Assembly: GCA_001247695.2 (NCBI GenBank)
Contig: LGRX02033400.1
Location: forward strand, 62,001 to 126,000
DNA: 64,000 nucleotides
Direction: 5' to 3'
DNA from: Cymbomonas tetramitiformis
Taxonomy: Eukaryota > Chlorophyta > Pyramimonadophyceae > Pyramimonadales > Pyramimonadaceae
Position numbers and translations under genes: made by a program. A model generated the notes under the pieces. It saw only the letters and a list, made by a program, of their open reading frames with translations. It was not told the origin of the DNA and made no database searches. The first letter of the stretch is position 1. The number at the start of each line of letters is the position of its first letter. Shown here piece by piece: positions 54,385 through 64,000 of the stretch.

Positions 54385-54756
54385 GGTTATGGGGTATTAC
54401 CCCGCTTTTCTCACTGCTGACTTTGCCATGATTGGCTAAGTTTTTTCCGCTTGGCGGGGCGTTGGGGCCTCGCGAGGTGTTGAATTGGCCACTTTAGGGC
54501 GTGCGGTTTGCGCTAAGTTGCGGCGAGATTTCGGATTGGGACTTTCGGCAACTTCTTCGAGTGTCCGCGTTGGATTTTGTTTTAGACTTGGCTTGATCAC
54601 CCCTGTCGACATCTCCTTGGCCGTCGCGTATTCGACTTCGTTGATTTCGTTCGACCCCATCTTCTCCTTACTCCGCGACTGCATTACCGTCGTCCGCCAC
54701 CTTACAATTTACGCCTCGCCTTTTCCCCAACCCCCCTCCTATAGGAATTTATTCTG

Positions 54757-55230
54757 ATGACTTCGTCCTCTGTTGGTACACCGGCCATGGGCGCTAGAAT
54801 GCGCCTAGACTCTATTTTTGCTAGGAATGTGGGTGCTCGCTATAAGAGCACCCCGCAGTCAGCGAAAGTCACGCTCGCTGCTGCTGACAGGACACGCGGC
54901 AATGCCGTGTTGCAATCGTCCTGGGACACTGACGTTGTGAAGCGTGTTGCGAAGGACACCTTGGGCACGAAAGCGTCTTCGTTTTCAAGGAGTGAGCCGC
55001 ATCGTCAACTGCTTTGGGACTCCTTGGTGACTGCCTTGGAGGCCTCTTTCGTCAACAAGGACACCGCCAGCGAGGATATTTTTGACCTCGTGGACGTCAC
55101 CAAAGAAGTTCACCCCATTTACAACGACATTTTGCTTCGTGCTTTGGTGTCTTTGACGACTCCCCACTCTCCAGCTCGAAGGTGGGTTGACGGCTTGACG
55201 CGTCGGCCCGCATTTCATCTGGAAAATGGC
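54757..55230 (+). pseudogene. gag-like gene, N-terminal part
   Basis: From ATG 54757 for about 158 codons: DVVKRVAKDTLGTKASSF, LLWDSLVTALEASFVNKD, PIYNDILLRALVSLTTPHS and RRWVDGL. These follow the same order and spacing as QVLLAKLVPALQEAFEAQD, EANKLLFSTLELIVCPASP and GDWLDAS in the gag at 29.7 kb. The match ends near HLENG, where the nested insertion begins; the reading then runs into 28-bp repeats and stops at 55488. The rest resumes at 60236. Confidence 0.7.
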
Positions 55231-55239
55231 GAGGCGATC

Positions 55240-55440
55240 CGGGATCGTTCTTTTCGTGATCCGGAACGGGATCGATCCCGGGAGGGAAGTTTCTTACGGG
55301 ATCGATCCTGGAACGCCCCGGGTACGGGAACGATCCTGGAACGCTCCAGGTACGGGAACGATCCTGGAACGCTCCAGGTACGGGAACGATCCTGGAACGC
55401 TCCAAGTACTGGAACGATCCTGAATCGATGGGGGGACACT
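55240..55440 (+). repeat. 28-bp GGAACGATCC tandem repeats
   Basis: About four units of GTACGGGAACGATCCTGGAA plus CGCTCCAG, with degenerate relatives (GGGATCGATCC) to the left. CTGGAACGCTCCAG forms a small hairpin. Confidence 0.85.
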
Positions 55441-56219
55441 CATGATAAGTCCAAGGGTCGATTCAAGCATTCAAGGCAAGTACCATGAACCGCACATTAA
55501 AAAAAAGGTAGACTTTCACAAGGCTAGAAAGCAGGAGGCAAATTCAAAAAGAAAAAAATCAACAAATCCACATAAATAGATACACCTTTGAGTACACAAG
55601 CTACTTCATTTGCATATGTTCATACGGTCTCCACTAAGATGGTATCACTGGCTATTATACTCTTCTTCTTTCTCATCTATACTTCCCACTCCTATAGCGT
55701 TTTGGTGTTGGGGTATTTTTGTCAAAGTTGCAAGCCACTTGGTTGGTTGCGCAAGCTTCACACGCGATTGTGTCGTATTCCATCTTTTAACTTGGGTAAA
55801 CATTCTTGAATACTCCTTGCTGAAGGTGTTTGGCACCTCTGTCTGCACATGCGATAGTGCCACAGTGAGTAGCAGTTGAAAAGAACTCATGCGCAAAAAA
55901 CAACAAAGGGTAAATAAGTACTTACCACAGCTTGTGACTTCGTGCACGAGTTCTCATTTATTTCATACTCGACGGCCTAGTCTTTCAAGCTTGGGCCACT
56001 GGCCATCTGGCTTCTAGAGTTTTCTTTCCCTTTTCTTCTATTGCTCGTGCTGAATTTTTTTGTCTTATTATCCGCATTTTTTTCTTTTTGGGAAGGTGAT
56101 GCTCGCTTGTTGGTCTCCGAGTAGCGCACGTCCATGTTTTGAGTGGCCATCCTGAGGAACGAATCGTGGTAAAGCTCAACACACATAAGCTGACATGCTG
56201 AGCTCAACTGAGAAGCAAA

Positions 56220-57230
56220 GCAAAGCAAACAGCAAAGTTGGGCAAAGCTGAGTCGAGTTGAGCAGAGCTTAGTCGAGTTGAGCTAAGTTGAGCTAAGTTG
56301 AGCTTAGTTGACACGCTGACAGGAGCAAAGCTGACACGCTGAGCTGATATAAGCTAACAAGCTAAACTAAGCGGAGCTGACAAACCGAGTTGAGCTGACA
56401 CACAGTTACAGGTACGGGATAATACAACATAGACTGGAATATGTGTGTATATGTGTGTGCCTGTTGTGTTATTCCTATGCTAGGATACGCGTGTACCTCT
56501 CTGTGCGTGTGCTATGCCTGTGGTAGGATATATGTGTATCTCTATACCACTGTTATGCCTGTGATAGGATATGTGTGTTTTTTTTTCAAAAGCTAAGCTA
56601 AGCTAAGCTCAAAAGCTAAGCTCAACTCAGGCGTTGAGTTTGGCGCTAAGTGCTGAGCTAAGATAAGCTGAGCTGAGTTGTTTTCACTCATCGAGTTGAG
56701 GTGAGTTGAGTTGAGTTGAGCTGAGTTGAGCTTAGCTGACACGCTGACGTGAGCGAAACTGACACGCTTAGCTGATATGAGCTCAAAAGCTAAGCTCAAC
56801 TCAGGCGTTGAGTTTGGCGCTAAGTGCTGAGCTAAGATAAGCTGAGCTGAGTTGTTTTCACTCATAGAGTTGAGGTGAGTTGAGTTGAGTTGAGTTGAGT
56901 TGAGCTGAGTTGAGCTTAGCTGACACGCTGACGTGAGCGAAACTGACACGCTTAGCTGATATGAGCTCAAAAGCTAAGCTCAACTCAGGCGTTGAGTTTG
57001 GCGCTAAGTGCTGAGCTAAGATAAGCTGAGCTGAGTTGTTTTCACTCATAGAGTTGAGGTGAGTTGAGTTGAGTTGAGTTGAGCTGAGTTGAGCTTAGCT
57101 GACACGCTGACGTGAGCGAAACTGACACGCTTAGCTGATATGAGCTCAAAAGCTAAGCTCAACTTTGGCGTTGAGTTTGGCGCTAAGTGCTGAGCTAAGA
57201 TGAGCTGAGCTGAGTTGAGTTGAGTGAATG
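56220..57230. repeat. GAGTTGAGCTGAG repeats, 175-185-bp higher unit
   Basis: Begins with simple 5-6-bp GAGTT/GAGCT/AGCTA repeats. From about 56590 a larger unit (AGCTCAACTCAGGCGTTGAG, GAGTTGTTTTCACTCAT) is repeated three and a half times, near 56677, 56851 and 57035. Confidence 0.9.
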
Positions 57231-57556
57231 CGTAATAGAGTGAGTAATGAATTTTTAGTGAGTGGTCCGGAGTGTGGGTTGTGAGGTTATGAGAGCGAAT
57301 ACAATTACCTTAATGCACGTTCGTTCTTCACAGTCCCGCTCCTTTGAAGTTTCTGCCTTACCATACCCAACACCCCATGCTGTGTGAGAATGGCTTGGTT
57401 CCAAAACCTCAAAGAACATAGTGAAAAATAACATGCTTATCTTGATCTTATGTAAGACCAGAAAGTGCGCAGTACCATACCATACTTTTATAGTAATCAC
57501 ACATATCCTAAAAGATCTAAAACACGGGAGCACATATGTGGAAAATTATTTTTGCA

Positions 57557-57840
57557 TCAAAATATTACACCTCTTTGTGGCGCCACGGGAGACAAGTGGT
57601 CACAGACACAAGAGTGTCAGACCTACTCAAACCCAAGATGCCATACATCACAACAAGGCCAATACCTTGTTGCTCGCGGATCAAGGGCGCTCCAAACAAA
57701 CCCGCAGACCAAGGGTGCAGGCGCCTTCTTCTACAAGAGTAGAAAGCGTGACCACAATGGTTCCTTCAATGGCGCAATCACCAATGTGTGGCCAAGGGAG
57801 TTCGTTTTTGCAACGCCACAAAGGAGGTGTAATATTTTGA
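57557..57840. mobile_element. 284-bp MITE
   Basis: Inverted ends TCAAAATATTACACCTCTTTG and CAAAGGAGGTGTAATATTTTGA, about 26 bp with one indel. No coding capacity of its own; a 140-codon ORF across it is incidental. Confidence 0.75.
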
Positions 57841-58094
57841 TACCTATGCTAAATGAAATATTTCTCATAGGGTTGCAGGATTTGCACCGACCAAATAAAA
57901 TATGCAAACAGCTTATGTGAAAACCGAGCTTACAGTTGATATTCGTTATAGAATACTAAAAGTCAATAGCTAAAATAAGTCTATACATTAAAACAAAACA
58001 GTTTGATAAAAAGAAAATAAAGAAAATAAAAAATAAACCACCACTCTAAGTGGGGAAGGATTACCTAAAGGGAATCCGGCCCAGTTCGCCTAAC

Positions 58095-58420
58095 TATTAC
58101 CCAGCAGTTCAATCGCAATGGTTCCACCGCGAGCTGCGAGCTGGTTCAGGCACAAAGGATTGCACAATAACAGTGTCCTCCCCACTGAATCGCATATTTA
58201 GACTGAGGAACTCTAGGTTCTACCTACAGTGAAGGCAAGGAGCGATGTTGTTGTCCTAGGCACAGCAGTTCAATCGCAATGGTTCCCGCGAGCTGGTTCA
58301 GGCACAAAGGATTGCACGATAACAGTGTCCTCCCCACTGAATCGCATATTTAGACTGAGGAACTCTAGGTTCTACCTACAGTGAAGGCAAGGAGCGATGT
58401 TGCTGTCCTAGGCATTCAGG
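58095..58420 (+). repeat. ~165-bp direct duplication
   Basis: CAGCAGTTCAATCGCAATGG...GAGCGATGTTG..GTCCTAGGCA occurs twice in tandem (about 58097-58262 and 58263-58414), with one small deletion (CACCGCGAGCTG) in the second. Confidence 0.85.
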
Positions 58421-59165
58421 TTTTTTTGTGAAGGACAGATGCAGTTTGATGCCTTACACGATTCTTATTAAAATCTAAAATCGTGTGACTGTGCAAGAAA
58501 TACTAACCAGCAAATTGTGCCGACAGGACAATTGAAAGCAAGTTTATTTAAGTGCAAACTAGTCTAGCAAAATCATAATTGCATACTATTCGAGCAACTT
58601 GTCACGAGGCATATACCTGTGTTGACTATGCAAGGCCATCCCTCATCGAGTCGTTGAACAAGTGAAAAGCTCCCTGCCGTCACTATCCCGACACACACCC
58701 GACTCTCTTAATTAAAAGAAAGACTAAACCAAGTGCGATGCAATAAAAAGCTCAAACAAGGACAAGAGCGTACCTTAAATTGGCTGGGTTGGGTTTCACC
58801 CCAGGGCGTGCCGAAGGCTAACGCACTCCCAGCCTCATTTGAGCGAACTGTCTATCTAAAACAAAGTTCGCATCGTCGGACCTTAAAAACTACAAGCACC
58901 TATATCACGATACTCGCTATTTATGCAAGTGCAAATCGCGCTACAAGTTGCACTGCTACTAACTGTAGTAGCAATGACTGCAAAAGACATGCTACGGAAA
59001 GCATGGAGACATACCTTAGATTCCCAGTGTTTCCACACCACCAGAGCCCAAAAGCAATTGGGGTGGTAACTGGGATCGGTGCGTCGGATATTTATATCCC
59101 GCCTCCTCGCCAAGAGCCATGGGGCGGTTGTTATGCAATTTTGAGTTGCGACACTTGGAACTTAG

Positions 59166-59205
59166 ACTGGGCCTTTTTAGAAGCTGAAAAGGCCCAGTTT
59201 TTCAC
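59166..59205. other. Strong hairpin
   Basis: ACTGGGCCTTTT and AAAAGGCCCAGT form a 12-bp perfect stem around a short loop. Role unknown. Confidence 0.7.
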
Positions 59206-60235
59206 GATCCAGTAAAAACATGCAAACAGGCACACACACTTGTAAAATTCTATCGAAGAATTCAATTTGAAAGCACATTTTTCCAACTAGCTAGCCTAAA
59301 GGCAGATAACGCACACAAAACAAGTACTTAAAAATCACTTAATCATCACGTAACGTGGGAGCTCCTAGCCCCACATCAAATGTCGAGCGTCCCTATACCA
59401 ACTCACCTGCCCTTCAGGATATCACAATGAATCAAGGTGCGCAGGTAGATGCACCTTTCCGATCATGCTAAAAGGTTGTGAGCGCACCTGGCGGGAATGG
59501 TGTCCGCTCATTCCGTGGGTGACCAACGGCCATGGACCATTTTCAAACGTGCTCATGGACTTCAAATTGCGAACACTGTAAGTGAATTACGAAAGGAAAA
59601 TAGGTGCGCAGGCGGGATCTACTCTCAAAATTTCGTTCGAAAATTATGGGGTAAATCATAGTTTTGGGCAAGCGACAAAGTGCGTGGGTGTGTGGGTTAC
59701 GTAAACACCAAACGCATCTTGCTTGCGGCGACCACGCAATGACCAACCACCTGCGGAAAATATACGGTACGCGAAAATATCAGAAACTATTTTATACTAG
59801 CAACACAATACAATCAAATTATTTAGGCTGATCTAATCAGAGTTTGCAGTGTGGTTTTCGGCTCCGTGCTTTCAAACTTCGGAGACGCACGTAAGACTAA
59901 ATGGGAAGTCAAGAGCTCACGATACTGTGTCCATGCGCCATGGCGCGCCAGTGACATTTCTGCTGACATCTGATGTCATTGACATTTCTGATGTCATCGA
60001 TTACTGGAACGCGAAGAAACGGTGCAGTGCGTTCGGGATTTCCGATGACGGTTTACGATCCAAAGCGAAACGAGAACGCGGATCGCGGATCATCACCATC
60101 GTTATGAGCACGCTCTCAGGCGATGCATGAACGGGGATCGTGACGTGTCGTCTTTGTTACACGAGCGCTCCGCAACGGGGGGGAACGGGGAACAGTCGAT
60201 TACGCATTCAGAACTGAACGCCGAATTCCAGATGT

Positions 60236-62202
60236 TCTCCGCGTGACGGTAAGCGAGCTCTCCTGGAAATTACCAAGCGGCTCCTGCCGCCTGGACATCG
60301 GCCGCTCCGCCACCACGAAGAGCTCTTAGGCATTTCTTTTGGATCGTCTGATGATCCTGAACCCTTGGTCGCACAATTTGACGAGTGTCTGAAGGCTATC
60401 GCGGCTAGCTGAGCCGGTCCCCTGGACGACGAAGCCGCCAAGAGGCAACTACTGGCGGCACTGGACGTCGAGTTCTACAAAGAGGTGATTACCCCACTTC
60501 GCCTGGACACTGAACTGGCGAAAGTGGGCATCAAAGAGATTTACACCCACGTTCTGGAGGTGCGGTGGTGTGCGAACCCGGATGGCCCTCCCAACCGCTC
60601 AAAGGCTGTACCTATCCCGGCGCACACGCCTCTCGGATTGGCCTGCACAGGTAACGAGCAGAGTGACATTTCGCAGGCTTCCTCGAGGAGTTCGCTCGTG
60701 TAATTGGTGAGGTCACTACCCTGCTTGCCTCGCTGCGCCTTGACGAGCGCGATGTTTCTCGAGACACACTGCCGCCACGGCGAGATTTTACCCGCGAGCA
60801 TGGGGGCGGTGGTGTGAAATTTCCACCGTCCAAGTGGCGTGATGAGCGGAACCGTCGTACGGACGGTAAGTTTCACGGACGTGACCGTCACGTGGGATGG
60901 AAACACCGCTTCGCGGCATCCCCACTCCCGAAAGGCGGGAGTTGGCCTCAAGGTATTAAGAAGCAGGGTGCCAGGAGCATGTCATTTCACTCCGCATCCT
61001 CGGCCTTCGTGCAGGAGTGCCCCCTCTGCCCTGGACACTTTCACGACACGGCACGTTGCCCTGAGGTGTGTGGTTCGTGTGATATTGAGCTACGTGATGC
61101 CGCCATGGACTTGGACGAGGTGGTTTCGGCCTTCCAGACCGCCTTCGACAACGAGAACGACGAGGACTTCGATGACCTATGCCACCAGCACGACCAGCCA
61201 CTGGTACGTGACGACCCTGAGCCCTTTACTTACCAGGTGCAGCGCGATGTGGGATTGCGCGCTCACTATGCGGGCTTGGGTCGTAGTGCTTCGGACACTC
61301 GCATGGATGGTGTGCTGTCCGATGCGCAGAGTATCCTGGACACCCTGCGGTCTGCGGCTGCGACTGCACAGGTCGGTGGTGCTGCCGCCGCTGGTAAGCA
61401 TCCACCACTACACATCGGTACTCTGTCTGTACCGCAGGTGGTGTGCGATGCGCCACCACCTGCCAATCACGAGATCGACGCTGGGCTCCACCCGGTTTCG
61501 GCATCGGACCCTGCTTCTTTCGGGTCCCCTTTCGAGGAACCACTCCATGTCTCTTTTATGGACCGGGTAATGCCGGCATGCTCTAACACGTCCCTTAAGT
61601 TGTGCTCAATTGACTCGGTTCACGAGTCGATTCACCCGGGAGAGCTTTCCGTGATCGACGATGACGACGACTCCGACGGTTTTTCTTATTCCGGAGACGA
61701 GATTCCCTCGGCCCCACCGGCTACACGGTCACGTGTCGGTGTGGCAACATTGCCGAGGGTCTTCTCTTTTGCATCTCTAGCCCTGCCCGCACTCATGTGT
61801 CTTGCATGTGTGTCAGCGGTTCAGGGTTCGGTGATGCTCGATCGAGACCCTGAATTCACCACAGCAGTACATCCCACTGGGGTGACTGCCAACGGTTTGT
61901 CTGCCTTGCCGTACACTCTTCCTTTCGGCATTCCTTTTCCTTCTGTGGTTTCGGCAGGCTTGGGTTCGGATTTTCACTTTTCAGGATTTCTAAATTTGTT
62001 CTACGAATCTTCTACTGGTACTGGCTTCTGGTCTTGGCTTCTGGATTATGGTTCTGGCTTCTGGTTCTGGACACTGAACTCTGGACTCTGGTTCTGGATT
62101 ATGGCTTCTGGACTCTGGTTCTGGTTGGACATCTTTGACGCTAACAACTTCTTCAACTCTGGCGAACTCTGCAGTTTTGTGGACCACTTTGAAAGTGGCT
62201 GA
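60236..62202 (+). pseudogene. gag-like gene, C-terminal part
   Basis: Continues the gag interrupted at 55230: KRALLEITKRLL, then TGA at 60410, then DDEAAKRQLLAALDVEFYKE (matching DDDEVKELFITALDPTFY at 30.1 kb). After a frameshift near 60700 comes FTREHGGGGVKF, a Cys/His cluster (CPLCPGHFHDTARCPEVC), MDLDEVVSAFQTAFDNENDE, an acidic patch and a hydrophobic segment (SLALPALMCLACVSAV). The last ~40 residues are Trp/Phe/Gly-rich, encoded by a TTCTGG-type microsatellite (62028-62130). The stop and frameshift make it non-functional as it stands. Confidence 0.7.
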
Positions 62203-62408
62203 GTACCTGCAAGATTGGGCTGTAGGAACTTAGCTTGAGAGCAGTAGTGTCCTAGCAGCAGTTTTAGAAAGGGACCGCCCTGGCTAAAGCACAGGCCTCC
62301 CTCTAGCAGTTTCCAGCTCCTAGCTGTTTGTTGTTTCGGAACAGTTTGATTTGTCTGTGCTCCGCTCTCTGCCACCTGAACAACACTCCGTACAGTTACA
62401 GGGTGGTG

Positions 62409-62600
62409 TGTTGGATTCAGTGCACCGTAGGTCATTATGTGCATGACTCCGTTTAGCTGTACCAGTACTCGTACAGTACTTGGTGGCAGAAACCTAGGTC
62501 ACAGATACGCTTATATTCGATTATCTCTTATAATGAGTTTACACTTGTATGAAAACTATTCAGTGACCACCCGATATATTGCAGTATAATATATCTCACA
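62409..62600 (+). repeat. 3' LTR (192 bp)
   Basis: Starts TGTTGGATTCAG; lacks three bases (ACC/CCA) relative to the 5' LTR; followed by TCATA. Confidence 0.9.
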
Positions 62601-62605
62601 TCATA

Positions 62606-63034
62606 TAAGCGTATTTACCGCAGGCTAGGAGCGTCCAATATGTATGCTGAATCCTCGTGATATATGTGAGGGTTGAGGTGGACATGCGTGAGCAATATCG
62701 TTATGGGTTTATGAAAATGCCCCCGCCGTCGTGCTCAATAAGACTGCCAAGTCACATTCTAGTTATACGTAGAACATGGCTCGATATACATCGAGATGAT
62801 GCGTTTGGGTTTAACCCCAAAGCTAGGTTGGCGAACGCCAAACCTAGTCTTCCACATCTCAAGCGCAGCTCATCTTGCGGGAAGGGCGCCTCGAGGAATT
62901 TGCAAACCCAAACCCAATTCAAAAGACCCGTAGCAGGTAGTGTCGGCAAATGATAATGACGAGAACTTTAGAACAGCATGAAGCAACATACATGAAACAA
63001 TCAAGAAAGTATCACTGCAGCCTCACAGATTGCT
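62606..63034. other. Unassigned stretch
   Basis: Contains GTTTGGGTTTAACCCCAAAG and GGCGAACGCC short palindromes. No supported gene. Confidence 0.4.
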
Positions 63035-63310
63035 CGCCCTTTTAGGCGAAGGATTGTTTCTGACGGCTGCAGGCGCCAACCTTCTTTCTTAATGTGTGAG
63101 CTCCTGGTCAACGGACTGCGAACGATAGACTGCGAAAATCGTGTCACGACAAATCGCGAGATCGATGGGCTTGGCGATTTAAAAACCGGTCCGCCGGCTG
63201 TGTCTCGTCGAACCTGTGGTGATTCCGTCACATGACAATCGCGATGACGTCGTCTGTCATGTTCCGTGAACCTCCATCGCATCTACCTTTACCCTTCCGA
63301 AAATGCACCC
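63035..63310 (-). repeat. ~280-bp repeat, right copy of inverted pair
   Basis: Reverse-complement relative of 53465-53760, diverged by perhaps 10-20 percent with small indels. The two copies flank the gag-only element. Confidence 0.8.
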
Positions 63311-63470
63311 CCTACACACATGGATATTCAGATTCAGTCGGCCGGCAAATTCAAATTAAGTTTTTTGCAGTTGCTACTATAATATCTTGCTACATGCACT
63401 TGCTTTATTATTTAGTTCAGGAGGCACTGTACTCAGTACGTGTACGCTTACTCTATGGTAAAATATTGCA

Positions 63471-63545
63471 GGTTTCACCACCGCGACGGGACTCGAACGC
63501 CTTACCTCCTGGATGTAGGCTTCACGCGTCACCACTGCGCTACGT
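63471..63545 (-). tRNA. tRNA-like / SINE-head sequence
   Basis: Minus strand has an A-box-like TAGCGCAGTGGTGACGCG and a B box GTTCGAGTCCC at normal spacing, but no paired acceptor stem and a poor T stem. Most likely a tRNA-derived repeat or degenerate tRNA. Confidence 0.4.
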
Positions 63546-63689
63546 TCGGGTTGTGATGTCAAGTACAGTAGTCAAAGTATAAAATATAATATTTTATTTG
63601 TTTACAAAGGTGAAGATTTATAAAAATAGCCCATCCTGAGAAGATACGGGACGCAGGAGGATCTATGTAAGAGGCCGCTGCGCGGCCAT

Positions 63690-63815
63690 GTTATGTCATT
63701 GTGCCGCATTCCCGCTGCGCGGCGTAGGATAAGTCGATATAACTAATTGGCCTCGCGGTCGCGACATCGGCCGCTTTGCGGCCATTAATATTAAATGCAT
63801 GGTTGCTTCGCGGCC
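63690..63815. repeat. Cluster of GCGGCC mini-hairpins
   Basis: Five short stem-loops in about 125 bp: GGCCGCTGCGCGGCC, CCGCTGCGCGGC, GGCCTCGCGGTC, GGCCGCTTTGCGGCC and TGCTTCGCGGCC. All share a GC stem with a 3-4-nt loop. Confidence 0.75.
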
Positions 63816-64000
63816 ATACGCTAAGTTTTTTGCAGTTGCTAATATGAACGATATATCAATAAATTGATGATGCACAAATGGTCCTTGATGGGCTATTTAT
63901 TCGCCTCCAAAACTTCAGAATTTTGCGGTCCAGTTTTTGGGAAGAATGATGCTCAACTCCATCCGCGGAAGGCTTCCGTAAGTGAATTTGTTTTTAGGAA
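63816..64000. other. Right edge of window
   Basis: Starts with another copy of TTTTTTGCAGTTGCTAATAT (63826). No supported gene before the window ends. Confidence 0.4.

Larger units (their letters stand above)
55231..60235. other. Nested ~5-kb insertion within gag
   Basis: Separates two halves of one gag gene. Contents: GGAACGATCC repeats, AGCTGAG-rich tandem repeats, a 284-bp MITE, a 165-bp duplication, a strong hairpin and unassigned AT-rich DNA. No transposase or RT recognised, so it may be several successive insertions. An ORF at 58733-59215 (160 codons) is not convincing. Confidence 0.55.
54190..62600 (+). mobile_element. Gag-only short-LTR retrotransposon (TR-GAG-like)
   Basis: Short LTRs (195 and 192 bp; TG...CA) at 54190-54384 and 62409-62600, flanked by a TCATA duplication (54185-54189, 62601-62605). 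The LTRs differ by two substitutions and one 3-bp indel, so insertion is fairly recent. The interior carries a gag-like gene only; no reverse transcriptase or integrase. The gag is split by about 5 kb of unrelated repeats (55230-60235). Structure matches the plant TR-GAG class of non-autonomous LTR elements. Primer-binding site not clear (possibly TGGGGTATTACC just inside). Confidence 0.85.

Noticed and set aside
58733..59215. 160-codon plus ORF in the nested block
   Set aside because: Composition is unremarkable, no family is recognised, and it ends by reading through a hairpin.

Overview
The window is nuclear DNA of a eukaryote, dominated by mobile elements and repeats. Evidence: a complete eight-exon gene with GT-AG introns, LTR retrotransposons, a LINE-type element, several elements with terminal inverted repeats (TIRs), satellite arrays and Pol III-type sequences. 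One LTR element has a primer-binding site that begins like the plant-type initiator-Met site, and one tandem repeat contains TTTAGGG-like motifs. These hint at a green alga or plant relative, but that is inference and I cannot name the organism.

Layout. 1-19.8 kb: GC-rich genes without obvious introns, nearly all on the minus strand. They are a RING-like protein, a broken gene, a MYND zinc-finger protein, a very large protein joining a 2OG-oxygenase-like segment, a zinc-finger segment and an OTU protease domain, and a truncated protein kinase. Two insertions cut this block. The first is an 11.2-kb LTR retrotransposon (1604-12778) with indistinguishable LTRs and a CCAGG target duplication; it has no gag or pol but carries a broken ~9.3-kb repeat ORF ending in a RING-like finger. 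The second is a 424-bp TIR element (15069-15492) that looks like a transposon-born intron. 19.8-27.9 kb: a minus-strand non-LTR retrotransposon encoding a Ulp1-type protease, an APE endonuclease and the start of a reverse transcriptase, truncated at its 3' end against the kinase. 27.9-29.3 kb: a beta-class DNA methyltransferase-like gene with an unusual catalytic motif.

29.5-47 kb: a decayed gag-like gene, TIR elements, a 349-bp tandem repeat (inverted relatives at 42 kb), a GTAC-dense tract, a 104-bp satellite with two embedded 593-bp TIR elements, and a second gag relic. 47.66-49.9 kb: a complete 1-Cys peroxiredoxin (222 aa, eight exons), the clearest host gene. 50.7-53.45 kb: an interspersed-repeat array. 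54.19-62.6 kb: a short-LTR, gag-only retroelement (TCATA target duplication) split by about 5 kb of nested repeats. 62.6-64 kb: an inverted copy of the 53.5-kb repeat, a tRNA-like element and GC hairpins.

The genes do not form an operon or pathway. The window is best read as nested insertions around a few host or cargo genes. Shared flanking motifs suggest that the 5'-end gene block has a common origin or common regulation.
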